Part shown: positions 61,997 to 64,000 of the stretch, piece by piece
How the letters are laid out: every line of letters starts with the position of its first letter
How positions within the stretch are numbered: position 1 is the first letter of the stretch
Source of the DNA: Mucilaginibacter sp. SJ
GTDB lineage: Bacteria; Bacteroidota; Bacteroidia; Sphingobacteriales; Sphingobacteriaceae
Direction of reading: 5' to 3'
Length of the DNA stretch: 64,000 bases
NCBI RefSeq assembly: GCF_028993635.1
Contig: NZ_CP118631.1
Coordinates: forward strand, 3,038,001 to 3,102,000
Notes under the pieces: generated by a model
Told to the model about the DNA's origin: nothing
Database searches by the model: none
The model's input: only the letters and a program-made list of their open reading frames with translations
Made by a program: the position numbers and the translations under genes

Positions 61997-62106
61997 GAGC
62001 TTAATGCTCAAGGCTGAAAGCTCAAAGCTTTTTTGCCAATTCTTTTATTATTTTATTTGTTTCGCATCCCCGCTTTAAGCTTTACGCCTTTAGCTTTTTG
62101 CTCAAC
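61997..62106. repeat. GCTTTAAGC/AAGCTCAAAGC-word inverted repeat
   Basis: Left part 61997-62030 (GAGCTTAATGCTCAAGGCTG) and right part 62072-62103 (GCTTTAAGCTTTACGCC) are imperfect inverted repeats in the 5S-23S spacer. Right part matches 11752-11778 in reverse complement at 24 of 27 positions. Confidence 0.7.
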
Positions 62107-62183
62107 AATGACATATTATTGAAAGAAGTGATTGAAGTTAAGAGAAAACAACAGATCATTGTTGTTTATCTGTTTTTTTCGCG

Positions 62184-62226
62184 GATCAGAGGTAGCGACT
62201 AATCTCTTAATCTCTAACCTCTGATC
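62184..62226. repeat. 10-bp inverted repeat in 23S-5S spacer
   Basis: GATCAGAGGT (62184-62193) and ACCTCTGATC (62217-62226), with ATCTC-type words between. Close to the 23S 3' end, a possible processing stem or word repeat. Confidence 0.55.
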
Positions 62227-62235
62227 TCTGATACG

Positions 62236-64000
<1,765 letters not shown>

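Overview
The window is a chromosomal segment of a Bacteroidota bacterium, most likely family Sphingobacteriaceae (Mucilaginibacter- or Pedobacter-like). Evidence: many lineage-typical families (GLPGLI, DUF3108, DUF3109, DUF2480, DUF4834-like, SARP-like membrane regulators, TIGR04222-like), a NagB-deacetylase fusion, several -7 elements of the form TAnnTTTG, weak or absent Shine-Dalgarno sequences, and intergenic spaces full of short iterated words and REP-like palindromes. The genus is an inference; no search was run.

Layout. 1-23 kb is mostly core metabolism and envelope genes on the minus strand: a multi-PAS sensor kinase (cut by the left edge) behind glyA; scpA; dxs on plus; an outer-membrane barrel protein next to gmd; DUF3109/DUF3108/DUF2480 genes; an envelope block purQ-coaX-barrel-lptC-PPIase; a DUF6427-like membrane protein, a glycosyltransferase, an LpxH-like phosphoesterase, DinB, a YjjG-type HAD phosphatase and upp. 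23-30 kb is plus strand: GNAT-MarR pair, a nest of small repeat elements (24.08-24.52 kb), uvrB, two small membrane proteins and a YfhO protein. 30-32.6 kb has a DUF433/DUF5615 toxin-antitoxin-like pair with a frameshifted toxin and two glycosyltransferases. 32.6-40.7 kb has a tricorn-like protease, aconitase and the NagB fusion.

40.7-53 kb is the most unusual part: a nagB leader with an attenuator-like architecture, a candidate structured RNA with a tRNA-like T-arm, a membrane-spanning LamG/Kelch/DNA-binding regulator divergent from a TolC-MacA-MacB efflux operon, and an outer-membrane barrel plus GLPGLI pair preceded by three 21-bp-phased direct repeats. 53-58.6 kb is a minus-strand carbohydrate cluster (SDR, FucP-like transporter, lipoprotein, FAH hydrolase, DUF2961/GH172). 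58.9-61.5 kb has a Crp-like regulator, pirin, a degenerate receiver-like protein and a Cys/His-rich membrane protein. 61.8-64 kb is the 3' part of an rRNA operon on the minus strand (5S complete, 23S cut by the window end).

Best candidates for new biology: (1) a 198-bp MITE with perfect 18-bp TIRs and a 9-bp target duplication, inserted into another REP element; (2) the nagB attenuator; (3) the mini-tRNA-like RNA; (4) the locus-specific word repeats; (5) the LamG/Kelch one-component regulator beside MacAB-TolC.
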